A DNA stretch of 7,886 nt from JAYXXU01 sp037969155 (GCA_037969155.1 JBBKWW010000055.1:1-7886); one strand, 5' to 3'; shown: positions 1 to 7,042, counted from the first letter of the stretch. The notes: generated by a model from the letters alone, not told the origin. Numbers and translations are program-made.

Positions 1-1
1 A

Positions 2-52
2 CATCTGGCAGGACAAGGTGCGGTCAATCCCTACCCTTATCTCATCCGTTAG
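2..52 (+). CDS. possible C-terminal tail of an upstream gene (partial)
   Basis: This frame is open from the window edge to a TAG at 50-52 and would encode a tail ending in NPYPYLIR. Its codons look natural, and the stop lies just ahead of the GGA ribosome-binding site of the next gene, as expected for a co-directional neighbour. It is too short to identify. A competing frame (3 to 80) is also open and ends in KSYEY, overlapping the start of the next gene. Which of the two is real, if either, cannot be decided without upstream sequence. Confidence 0.25.
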   Translation, partial: HLAGQGAVNPYPYLIR

Positions 53-69
53 TTTTTTGGAAAAATCAT

Positions 70-324
70 ATGAATACTGAACAGTGGATTGCTTTTGCAG
101 AGGCCGGCAATCAGCAACGGCTCAGCACACAAGCGGGACAACAGTTGCAAGGCTGGATTATGGAAATCACTGACGATCAATTATTGATCAGCACTGGCGA
201 GAGCGAACGTGGGGTCGAAACTTGGCTTCACTTGGCAGACATTCAGTTGAATAGTCTACAGTTCTTCAACACTCAGTCACGGCAATGGCAGACATTTCAA
301 GCAGAAGCACTGCAATCCACCTAG
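70..324 (+). CDS. small hypothetical protein, 84 aa
   Basis: I do not recognise this protein. The ATG at 70 follows a GGAAAA Shine-Dalgarno-like stretch at 59-64 with good spacing, and no ATG, GTG or TTG occurs upstream in this frame within the window, so the start is well supported. The product is acidic and rich in Gln and Trp (Trp at residues 6, 29, 52 and 73), with no signal peptide or membrane segment, so it is probably cytoplasmic. Residues 25-67 alternate hydrophobic and polar positions around GWIMEITDDQLLIS and TWLHLADI. This resembles the strand-turn-strand layout of small beta-barrels of the Sm or SH3 type, but that is inference from pattern only. It converges on the SEC-C gene, and a hexamer repeat begins four bases after its stop. 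It could be the last gene of a plus-strand operon beginning outside the window. Confidence 0.6.
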   Translation: MNTEQWIAFAEAGNQQRLSTQAGQQLQGWIMEITDDQLLISTGESERGVETWLHLADIQLNSLQFFNTQSRQWQTFQAEALQST

Positions 325-328
325 CCAC

Positions 329-365
329 TGTAGTTGTAGTTGTAGTTGTAGTTGTAGTTGTAGTT
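329..365. repeat. hexanucleotide tandem repeat (TGTAGT)x6
   Basis: Six perfect copies of TGTAGT run from 329 to 364 with one further T. They fill half of the 71-base gap between two convergent genes and lie outside both coding regions. Read in the frame of the upstream small gene, each unit supplies a TAG, so its stop at 322-324 is followed by further in-frame TAG codons at 331, 337, 343, 349, 355 and 361. Perfect short tandem repeats of this kind are prone to replication slippage, so copy number may vary between strains. The 10-base palindrome AATCATGATT follows at 371-380. No U-run terminator was seen for either gene. Confidence 0.9.
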
Positions 366-395
366 AATGCAATCATGATTCCGAATGTGGCGCAC

Positions 396-1790
396 TCAGC
401 CTAATACTTTAGGCCGTGTCGGTGAGCCGCAACAATGCTTGTAGCGACGACCTGAGCCACAAACACATGAATCATTACGTCCAATCTGATTGGAGGCTTG
501 GGCGGCTTGATTCACTGCTGTATCCGCGTTGACTGTGGCAGATCGAGGCTTGCTGCGTAGATGTTGCGGTATAACCTGCCCGATCATATGCGCGATATCA
601 GCCGCCACAAACTGACCATTTTGGCTGCTGATCCCCAATACCACAACATCATCCAGCACTGACGCTTGCTCTAAACCATTCACTTGACTGGCCAAATCAG
701 GCAGGCTACCGACCATCCGCTCGCGTGAATAGCGATGCTGCGGATGCTCCGCATAAAACAACATCACATAATGCCGCTTCGGGTGGCTATAAGAACGCAA
801 ATGCACAATATAGCCATCATCAGCGCGTGTCGCGGCCAGTGCCTGCTGATTCAAGAGTGCGGCGGACAATTGCGATTGCGACCACAAAGACTCATCGGCC
901 AATAAATCCAATAAGGCCAATCGCTCAATCCGCTCATCGCCGCTGGCCTTCAGGGTAGATTGCGCATAGCTCAAGATCAGTTTTTGCCACAAGGTTGCAT
1001 GTTCACGCAATCGTTGCAGCACCTGTTCTGGCTCATGCACGGCTTGTTGTAGCACAAGCGAATACTCACGCTTAAGTCCTTGTTTTACCCATTGTTGCTC
1101 ATGACGCTGGGCATCGACAAAGGGTTGACCGATCTGAATATAGCGCTCTAATAAACCCAGCTCCGACACATAGTCTGCATCGGCCTGTTGAATGATATGT
1201 TGGTGATAGGTCAAAAACGCAAAAAAATCGGGAAAGCTATTCAACAGGTCGAGTAATACCGAAAAATCACCCAGACTGTAGACCAGCAGCGGGTTTTCCT
1301 CTTCGTCGAGAACAAATTTTTCGGCATAAAAATCCGCGCCATACGAATGCAAAATCGCTGCATGCTGGCGACCCAACTGCTCAAAGGCAGCAGTGACACA
1401 GATTTTATAGACGCTTTTGGGTTGTATCGCCAGTGGCTCTAAGCAGTGTTCATCGGTATACAGTACCGTCTGACTCAAGGATTTTTCTAGTATTGCCAGC
1501 CGTTTACGACTGTTTGGCAGCGCCATTTTACGAAATAAATCCCACTCAAGCGCGATGTCCGAATACGCATCAAATACGCCCTGATGCACATCGAGCAATA
1601 CGGCCTGCTCACCAAAAAAAATCGCATAATCACAACACTTTCGCCCCGCTTTTTGGCGAGGATCGTGTAGCATTTCCGGCGGCCGCTTGAGATACAAGCC
1701 ATGCTTGAGCCACGGCTGAAAGAACGCCGCCTCTAATAAAGCGTTCAAGGCGTGTAAATCATTCAAAGGCGGCGCAACAGGTCGGGACAT
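396..1790 (-). CDS. SEC-C metal-binding motif protein, 464 aa, function unknown
   Basis: The C terminus carries a clear SEC-C zinc-binding motif: Cys442-x-Cys444, eight residues, then Cys453-Cys454, preceded by IGRND. This motif is known from the SecA C-terminal tail, where it binds zinc and SecB or ribosomes, and it recurs at the end of many unrelated proteins. The first 430 residues match no family I can name. They are soluble-looking, with no signal peptide or membrane segment, and are largely helical in appearance with many Leu, Gln and His. Residues 150-200 are acidic and then aromatic (EEEN followed by FPDFFAF). Residues 411-436 form a polar Ala/Asn/Gln linker that would let the zinc knuckle move freely. 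The ATG at 1790 is the first start; no strong Shine-Dalgarno precedes it (TCTACCCATG). The gene lies 119 bases downstream of the GGDEF/EAL gene on the same strand, with a possible terminator between, so it is probably transcribed on its own. Confidence 0.88.
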   Translation of the reverse strand: MSRPVAPPLNDLHALNALLEAAFFQPWLKHGLYLKRPPEMLHDPRQKAGRKCCDYAIFFGEQAVLLDVHQGVFDAYSDIALEWDLFRKMALPNSRKRLAILEKSLSQTVLYTDEHCLEPLAIQPKSVYKICVTAAFEQLGRQHAAILHSYGADFYAEKFVLDEEENPLLVYSLGDFSVLLDLLNSFPDFFAFLTYHQHIIQQADADYVSELGLLERYIQIGQPFVDAQRHEQQWVKQGLKREYSLVLQQAVHEPEQVLQRLREHATLWQKLILSYAQSTLKASGDERIERLALLDLLADESLWSQSQLSAALLNQQALAATRADDGYIVHLRSYSHPKRHYVMLFYAEHPQHRYSRERMVGSLPDLASQVNGLEQASVLDDVVVLGISSQNGQFVAADIAHMIGQVIPQHLRSKPRSATVNADTAVNQAAQASNQIGRNDSCVCGSGRRYKHCCGSPTRPKVLG

Positions 1791-1878
1791 GGGTAGACAG
1801 CACAGTCATTTAACCAAACAGACTGACCTTAGAGCATCGCTGAGTTGCCGTCTAGTACGAGCCGCACCACACCGATCA

Positions 1879-1895
1879 AAATAGCCTGGCTATTT
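1879..1895 (-). terminator. possible weak terminator after the GGDEF/EAL gene
   Basis: On the minus strand AAATAGC and GCTATTT form a perfect 7-bp stem around a CAG loop, starting 14 bases past the stop codon of the cyclic-di-GMP gene. The 3' arm ends in TTT and is followed by TGATC. The position suits an intrinsic terminator, but the stem is AT-rich and the U-run is short, so it may terminate only partly or simply be a palindrome. Confidence 0.35.
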
Positions 1896-1909
1896 GAGGT
1901 GCTCACAGC

Positions 1910-4165
1910 TCAGGGCAATGGCCGATATTGTGCTAACCAATCCCGCAACTGGGCTTCTGGCATCGGCTTGGCAAACAGGTAGCCCTGCATCAAATCCACC
2001 TCCAGCTGACACAGCAAATGGTATTGACCAAGGGTTTCCACACCTTCGGCAATCACTTGCAAGCCAAGGCTACGTGCCATTTCGACAATAGTATGCACCA
2101 TGACCGTATGCTCATCCTTGAGTGAGCTGATAAACGAGCGGTCAATTTTTAATGCATGCAACGGCAATTGCTGCAAGCGACTTAGCGACGAATATCCCGT
2201 GCCAAAATCATCTAAATGCAAGCGCAAACCCAAAGCGCTCAGTCGATTCAGCGTCGCTGAAAACTCCAGCTCACGCTGGGCAATCAGACTTTCGGTGACC
2301 TCTAAGTGCAATAGACCCGGTGCCAACTGATGCGCCTGTAATAAGCTCATGATTTCAGCCCCCAAGTCCCCTTCACTGAACTGCCGAATGGACACATTCA
2401 CACTACAGCTCAGCGACCAACCCAGATCATGCAAGCGCCGCAACATGGCACAAGATGCCAACAACATCTGCCGACCCAACTCTCCAATCAACCCAGCCTC
2501 TTCGGCAATCGGAATAAACTCATCCGGCGCAATCCATACCCCATCCAAGCACCAACGTGCCAGCGCTTCCACACTACGAACCTGCTGACTATGGGCATCA
2601 ACAATCGGCTGAAACCATGCCTCAATCTGTTGCCGCTCTAAAGCCAAGCGTAACGCGGCTTCTAATTCTGCGCGCCGTGTAAAGGTATGATGAATCACTT
2701 GATCAAAGACCACCACTTGATTTTTACCACGGCACTTGGCCTCATACATGGCCAGATCGGCATTACGCAACAACGTCGTCGGTGTCAACTGCCGCTGTAA
2801 TGGCGCAACCCCAATCGATGCAGTCACCGTACTGACCACATCCTCTTGTAGCAAGGGTTGCGCAATCGCGGCACACAACTGTCGTGCCAGATTCAACGCC
2901 ATAGGCTGATCCGTATTGGGCAACCATATGGCAAACTCATCGCCGCCAATCCGGACCACCAGATCATCGTTGCGCAATGCCGCCGTCAAACGCTGGGCAA
3001 TCATACACAGCGTCTGATCGCCGAGTGCATGCCCGAGATGATCGTTGATTATCTTAAAGCCATCTAAATCGATCAGCAGCAAACAGGACGGTGACGCGCT
3101 ACGCTGCTCTAAAGCAGACAGTGCGTCTTGTAAGGCACGCAATAAAAAACGCCGATTGCCGACACCCGTGAGCGCATCATGATCCGCATCATAGGCAATA
3201 CTGCGAATTTGGCCTTCGATCTCAGATGCTAAAGCATTCAGGGCAGAACCCAACTGGTCGATTTCATCGTGATCTTGTACAGGCCAACGGGTCCGATGAT
3301 CACGGGTCAATAAATATCGATCTGCCAACGCCGCAAACCGCTCTAAACGGCTGACGATTTTACGTTGAATCAACTCACCCAGCGCAAACAACACAATAGA
3401 GGTCAATAGCACCATATTACCCAACAGCACTAAGGCAGTCATCCAACGCTGCTTGGCTAAGGTTTTGCGCGTTTCAGTGAATAATCGCACATTAAGTGCT
3501 GCACTGTCTAAACTGACCAGTGCCAGATCCTCTGTCGCAGTGACGCTGGAATTGAGGATGGCAAGGTGAATATCGACCCCTGACATATTGGCAATCTGCT
3601 GCCGATAATCACGACTTAGCCAGCGGCCAAACACCATGCAACCTTGCACCGGATGCTCTGGTGACTCAGCAATCGGTGCTTGGGCAAATAAGAACGGTTT
3701 TTGATCAAGCCAACTGATTTGGCTGTGCTGAGTGGCACAGGTTTTTGGCAGTGTACGAGATAACGCAACCACAATGGCATCAGGCAGTGTCGCCATCAAC
3801 CCATCACGCAAGGTTAAACTGGAAAAAACCTGTAACTGCGGATCAAGGATAATCACCCAATCCCAGCGACTGTTCTGCATTAAGCTCGGGGTAAAATGCG
3901 TCCAGTAATCGTTTTTTTCACCGCGCACAAATGCGGCACTATCGTCCCAAAAACCATAATCTGCGGCCACCGCCGCAAATGCCTCGCTGTCGCGTTGCAG
4001 CAAAGCCTCTGCCCGACTCAGCTCATTTTGGGTGCTTTGATATTCAAAATGGTCAAATAACCAGTCAATCAGACTCAGAGAGCTGATCGTGCCACATGCC
4101 ATAACCACGACCAACAACCACGCCAGCCGACGATGAATCCAATACTTTAGCGACGTCTGGCTCAT
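1910..4165 (-). CDS. CHASE4-HAMP-GGDEF-EAL membrane protein (cyclic-di-GMP cyclase/phosphodiesterase)
   Basis: This is a membrane sensor that should make and/or break cyclic-di-GMP. Order of parts: membrane helix at 14-36; periplasmic CHASE4-type sensor at about 40-235, with the family's DYGFWDD signature at 69-75; second helix at 241-262; HAMP linker at about 263-315; GGDEF domain at about 325-490; EAL domain at about 500-745. The cyclase site is intact: Asp366 and Asp368 in LIDLDGF, and GGDEF at 407-411. The inhibitory I-site RNDD is present at 398-401. The phosphodiesterase site also looks complete: EAL at 533-535, Asn590, Glu622 in LEVTES, DDFGTG at 652-657, Lys673, Glu708 in AEGVET, and QGYLF at 727-731. 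All key residues are kept in both domains, so either or both activities are possible; sequence cannot say which dominates. The ATG at 4165 has GAGG about 10 bases upstream. The gene lies 140 bases downstream of ygiQ on the same strand, behind two inverted repeats. The CHASE4 ligand is unknown. Confidence 0.95.
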   Translation of the reverse strand: MSQTSLKYWIHRRLAWLLVVVMACGTISSLSLIDWLFDHFEYQSTQNELSRAEALLQRDSEAFAAVAADYGFWDDSAAFVRGEKNDYWTHFTPSLMQNSRWDWVIILDPQLQVFSSLTLRDGLMATLPDAIVVALSRTLPKTCATQHSQISWLDQKPFLFAQAPIAESPEHPVQGCMVFGRWLSRDYRQQIANMSGVDIHLAILNSSVTATEDLALVSLDSAALNVRLFTETRKTLAKQRWMTALVLLGNMVLLTSIVLFALGELIQRKIVSRLERFAALADRYLLTRDHRTRWPVQDHDEIDQLGSALNALASEIEGQIRSIAYDADHDALTGVGNRRFLLRALQDALSALEQRSASPSCLLLIDLDGFKIINDHLGHALGDQTLCMIAQRLTAALRNDDLVVRIGGDEFAIWLPNTDQPMALNLARQLCAAIAQPLLQEDVVSTVTASIGVAPLQRQLTPTTLLRNADLAMYEAKCRGKNQVVVFDQVIHHTFTRRAELEAALRLALERQQIEAWFQPIVDAHSQQVRSVEALARWCLDGVWIAPDEFIPIAEEAGLIGELGRQMLLASCAMLRRLHDLGWSLSCSVNVSIRQFSEGDLGAEIMSLLQAHQLAPGLLHLEVTESLIAQRELEFSATLNRLSALGLRLHLDDFGTGYSSLSRLQQLPLHALKIDRSFISSLKDEHTVMVHTIVEMARSLGLQVIAEGVETLGQYHLLCQLEVDLMQGYLFAKPMPEAQLRDWLAQYRPLP

Positions 4166-4196
4166 GGGCAGTTAGCCTCGTGATCGTCCATTGATC

Positions 4197-4214
4197 TGGC
4201 GAGAAATCTCGCCA
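4197..4214. repeat. perfect 8-bp inverted repeat between ygiQ and the GGDEF/EAL gene
   Basis: TGGCGAGA at 4197-4204 and TCTCGCCA at 4207-4214 are exact reverse complements separated by AA. Flanking ATCTG (4194-4198) and CAGAT (4215-4219) can extend the stem with a small bulge. It lies 32 bases upstream of the start codon of the GGDEF/EAL gene and 92 bases after the ygiQ stop. No T-run follows on either strand, so it is not a standard terminator. It could be an operator palindrome or an mRNA leader hairpin. Confidence 0.6.
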
Positions 4215-4227
4215 CAGATGAAGGGCA

Positions 4228-4254
4228 ATAGACAAAGGTTTAGTCTGTGTCTAT
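4228..4254. repeat. 7-bp inverted repeat in the same spacer
   Basis: ATAGACA at 4228-4234 pairs with TGTCTAT at 4248-4254 around a 13-base loop. It lies 13 bases from the 4197-4214 palindrome, so a minus-strand transcript would carry two hairpins in succession before the GGDEF/EAL start codon. I saw no conserved cyclic-di-GMP riboswitch core. Confidence 0.45.
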
Positions 4255-4305
4255 GTGACTAAGCTAGCCAGCCCTGACCAACCTGTCAACCGAACAATAT
4301 CTTTT

Positions 4306-6663
4306 TCAGCCCCGTCCCTTTTTACCACTACTACGTGGTGGCAAGCCAGTATGTTGGGTCAGCACTCGGCCTTGACTCGGACGCTGTGGGGTCAGGCGTT
4401 GGCCTTTGGCGGTGGCTGGACTAGCGGCTGTATTGCTACGCTTGGCCGAATCACCGTCTTGGCTAGAGTTTTTCTTGCGTGCCGACTGATAGTCGCCGTC
4501 TTTGCCCACGGGTTGATTGGTCGGGATCAATTGATGGCGACCGTTGCCAATCAGGTCTGCCCGTCCCATGCTTTTTAAGGCTTCACGCAGCAGTGGCCAG
4601 TTGTTCGAGTCGTGATAGCGCAAGAAGGCTTTGTGCAAGCGGCGGCGTTTGTCGCCTTTGACGATATCCACCGTTTCGCTATCACGGCTGACCTTGCGTA
4701 GCGGATTTTTTAAGGTGTGGTACATGGTGGTGGCAGTCGCCATCGGCGATGGATAAAAATTCTGCACTTGATCGGCGCGGAAGCCATTTTTCTTCAGCCA
4801 AATCGCCAAATTCATCATATCGTGGTCGGTCGTACCCGGATGTGCCGCGATAAAATATGGGATCAGATACTGCTCTTTACCGGCTTCTTTACTATAACGA
4901 TCAAACATTTGCTTAAAGCGATCATACGCGCCGATGCCTGGTTTCATCATTTTGGATAGAGCGTTTTCTTCGGTATGCTCTGGCGCGATTTTCAGATAGC
5001 CACCGACATGATGGGTCACTAGCTCTTTAACATACTCAGGATCTAGCACCGCAAGGTCGTAGCGCAAGCCTGAGCTGATCAGAATTTTTTTCACGCCTTT
5101 GATTTGGCGGGCTTTACGGTACAGTTGGGTCAATGGCGCATGATCGGTATGTAGGTTTTCACAGACACCCGGATAGACACAGGATGGCTTACGGCAGTTT
5201 TTTTCGATCTGGGGATCTTTACAGGCCAAGCGGTACATGTTGGCGGTTGGGCCACCGAGATCAGAAATAATCCCGGTAAATTGTGGTGCGGTATCACGGA
5301 TCTTTTCGACTTCACGCAGGATCGACTCTTCTGAGCGGTTCTGGATAATACGACCTTCATGCTCGGTAATCGAACAGAAGGTACAACCGCCAAAACAGCC
5401 ACGCATGATATTGACCGAAAACTTAATCATGTCAAACGCTGGAATCCGCGCATCGCCATACACCGGATGCGGCAATCGCGCATATGGCAAATCAAACACA
5501 TAGTCCATTTCTTCGGTACTGAGTGGAATCGGCGGCGCGTTCAGCCAGACATCACGGTCGCCATGTCGCTGCACCATCGCGCGGGCATTGCCAGGGTTGG
5601 TTTCCAGGTGCAAAATCCGATTGGCATGTGCATATAGCACTGGATCGTCTTTGACCTGTTCATAGTCTGGTAAGCGAATCACCGCTTTATCACGCGGAGG
5701 CAGCTTGTGCTTAAACGCATTCGATGGGCGTAGGCTGACCACTTGAACTTCGGCATCCGCTTGGGCAGCGTTGACGATTGGATTGACCACTTCTTCTTTA
5801 ACAAAACCCTGATATTGCGTTAATTTACCTTGATCATTGTCTTTTTTGCTTTCAATCTCACAACCCGCGACATCTTCGGTCATCACATACGGATTGATGA
5901 TCGGATCGACCCGCCCGAGTGCATCGACGTTATTACTGGCCACTTCGATCATGTCGGCTTTGGCGATTTTACGCGCTTGATTCAGGATAAACGATGTGCC
6001 ACGCAGATCGGTAATCTGCTCAATCGACTCGCCTTTTGCCAGTCGATGTACCACATCCACCATGGCACGTTCAGCGTTGCCATACAGCAGGATATCGGCT
6101 TTAGCATCGGTAATAATCGAGCGGCGAACTTTATCTTGCCAGTAGTCATAGTGCGCGATACGGCGCAAGCTGGCTTCAATGCCGCCCAGCACAATCGGCA
6201 CGTCAGGATAGGCTTCACGGCAGCGCTGACTGTAGACAATCGCGGCACGGTCGGGACGCTTGTCTGGAGAGTTATGTGGTGAATAGGCATCGTCAGAGCG
6301 GATCTTACGATCAGCGGTGTAGCGGTTGATCATCGAATCCATGTTGCCTGCGGTCACGCCGTAGCAGTACACCGGCTTACCCAATTCTTTAAAGGCTTCC
6401 GCCGAATGCCAGTCAGGCTGCGCGATAATCCCGACCCGAAAACCCTGCGCTTCGAGCAAACGGCCAATAATCGCCATGCCAAACGACGGATGATCGACAT
6501 AGGCATCACCGCTGATGATGATCACATCACACGCATCCCAGCCGAGTTGATCCATCTCTGCACGTGACATCGGCAAAAATGGCGCAGGCTCAAAGCATGC
6601 TGCCCAGTGTTTGTTGTAATCAAACAACGGCTTGGCATGGTCGAGGGCAGAAGGCGAAGACAT
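4306..6663 (-). CDS. ygiQ: YgiQ family radical SAM protein (UPF0313), 785 aa
   Basis: Radical SAM enzyme of the YgiQ family, whose substrate is not established. Numbered from the chosen start, Cys423, Cys427 and Cys430 form the C-x3-C-x2-C motif (CFGGCTFC) that binds the 4Fe-4S cluster and SAM. A second cluster, Cys481-x8-Cys490-x4-Cys495-x5-Cys501, has the same spacing as in E. coli YgiQ and could hold another metal centre. The N-terminal part (about 15-215) contains GDAYVDHPSFG, GVTAGNMDSM and GGIEASLRR, which are typical of the family. I chose the ATG at 6663: family similarity begins here, and GGAA lies 8 bases upstream. An in-frame ATG at 6708 would add 15 unlike residues (MLPRSSDPVC...), has no Shine-Dalgarno, and sits almost on the predicted transcription start. 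Residues from about 720 to the end are a basic, Ser/Gln-rich tail, probably disordered. The gene is divergent from the sigma-factor gene. Confidence 0.95.
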   Translation of the reverse strand: MSSPSALDHAKPLFDYNKHWAACFEPAPFLPMSRAEMDQLGWDACDVIIISGDAYVDHPSFGMAIIGRLLEAQGFRVGIIAQPDWHSAEAFKELGKPVYCYGVTAGNMDSMINRYTADRKIRSDDAYSPHNSPDKRPDRAAIVYSQRCREAYPDVPIVLGGIEASLRRIAHYDYWQDKVRRSIITDAKADILLYGNAERAMVDVVHRLAKGESIEQITDLRGTSFILNQARKIAKADMIEVASNNVDALGRVDPIINPYVMTEDVAGCEIESKKDNDQGKLTQYQGFVKEEVVNPIVNAAQADAEVQVVSLRPSNAFKHKLPPRDKAVIRLPDYEQVKDDPVLYAHANRILHLETNPGNARAMVQRHGDRDVWLNAPPIPLSTEEMDYVFDLPYARLPHPVYGDARIPAFDMIKFSVNIMRGCFGGCTFCSITEHEGRIIQNRSEESILREVEKIRDTAPQFTGIISDLGGPTANMYRLACKDPQIEKNCRKPSCVYPGVCENLHTDHAPLTQLYRKARQIKGVKKILISSGLRYDLAVLDPEYVKELVTHHVGGYLKIAPEHTEENALSKMMKPGIGAYDRFKQMFDRYSKEAGKEQYLIPYFIAAHPGTTDHDMMNLAIWLKKNGFRADQVQNFYPSPMATATTMYHTLKNPLRKVSRDSETVDIVKGDKRRRLHKAFLRYHDSNNWPLLREALKSMGRADLIGNGRHQLIPTNQPVGKDGDYQSARKKNSSQDGDSAKRSNTAASPATAKGQRLTPQRPSQGRVLTQHTGLPPRSSGKKGRG

Positions 6664-6722
6664 GGGCAGGTTTCCAATACAGACGGGATCAGATGATCGG
6701 GGCAACACATTGAGGACAATTC

Positions 6723-6753
6723 ATTTTAACATGAATCAGATTGGATTGTTCAA
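6723..6753 (-). promoter_or_regulatory. ygiQ: candidate sigma-70 promoter for ygiQ
   Basis: On the minus strand TTGAAC (6753-6748) could serve as -35 and TAAAAT (6728-6723, five of six matches) as -10. The 19-base spacer is longer than ideal. Transcription would begin near 6716 and give a leader of about 50 bases before the ATG at 6663. This is a visual match only. Confidence 0.3.
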
Positions 6754-6845
6754 AGCTTCGCCAGTGGAACAGAGCACCGCTTATCGCGCTGGTTTAGCTG
6801 AATTGAGCAACGTCTCCGAACCACCCTTATCAATTTTTATACGGC

Positions 6846-6959
6846 GGGTTTGAATCTAAACCCAGCACACTTGCGTATATCCTATTAGCAGCACTGGCTT
6901 CAGTGCCATCAGAGGCTCAAGTGTTGATCTTGAGTACTGGCTTGCTCAACCCATTGAGC
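6846..6959 (+). other. cluster of four perfect short hairpins; possible structured RNA
   Basis: Four perfect 6-bp stems follow one another. They are GGGTTT/AAACCC (6846-6851 and 6858-6863, loop 6), GCACTG/CAGTGC (6891-6896 and 6901-6906, loop GCTT), CTCAAG/CTTGAG (6916-6921 and 6929-6934, loop 7) and GCTCAA/TTGAGC (6944-6949 and 6954-6959, loop CCCA). The last three are spaced by exactly nine bases each. The sequence shows the stems; that they fold in an RNA, and on which strand, is inference. The plus strand is given only because the sigma gene lies that way. Alternatives are operator palindromes, a small RNA, or remnants of a repeat element. Confidence 0.4.
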
Positions 6960-7042
6960 CCACCCAAGCAAAGGACTCTGTTGTCTGGGTGGGCGCTCCA
7001 TTTCTCTATCCGTGGGATCGCTGAGACAGCAGCGCCCATCTA
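6958..7042 (+). promoter_or_regulatory. competing stem-loops; attenuator-like element in the putative sigma leader
   Basis: GCCCACCCA (6958-6966) pairs perfectly with TGGGTGGGC (6986-6994). A further 4-bp inner stem, 6968-6971 with 6981-6984, includes one G-U pair. The same right arm, read as 6986-6997, can instead pair with 7031-7042. Its core GGGCGCT/AGCGCCC (6991-6997 and 7031-7037) is perfect, and it extends to about 12 pairs with two G-U pairs. Inside that alternative lie TCTC/GAGA (7003-7006 and 7023-7026) and ATCC/GGAT (7008-7011 and 7015-7018). The two folds cannot coexist. No strong U-run follows either, so rho-independent termination is doubtful. Confidence 0.4.

Noticed and set aside
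4220..4300. Cyclic-di-GMP riboswitch ahead of the GGDEF/EAL gene
   Set aside because: An attractive idea from context, but the spacer is short and the conserved GEMM core and its tetraloop/receptor are not visible.
5830..6282. 150-codon plus-strand open frame opposite ygiQ
   Set aside because: It lies wholly inside the well-supported ygiQ coding region, has no family likeness, and is explained as an antisense shadow.
6760..6800. RpoE-like -35 element GGAAC at about 6764 as an autoregulated sigma promoter
   Set aside because: No suitable -10 element at the expected spacing, and it lies more than 400 bases from the sigma start.
6790..6866. tRNA-like pieces: GGTTTAGCTGAATTGAGCA resembling a D arm and GGGTTTGAATCTAAACCC resembling a T arm
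   Set aside because: There is no matching acceptor stem or anticodon arm at the right spacing, and the T-arm stem and loop lengths are wrong. More likely ordinary palindromes.
6850..6881. Plus-strand promoter TTGAAT with TATATC ahead of the hairpin cluster
   Set aside because: The spacer of 20 bases is too long and both hexamers are imperfect, so it is not supportable as a feature, though it would suit a small RNA starting near 6890.
6958..6994. GC-rich 9-bp hairpin as an intrinsic terminator
   Set aside because: It is followed by GCTCCATTTCTC rather than a U-run on the plus strand, and by no T-run on the minus strand. No gene ends beside it.
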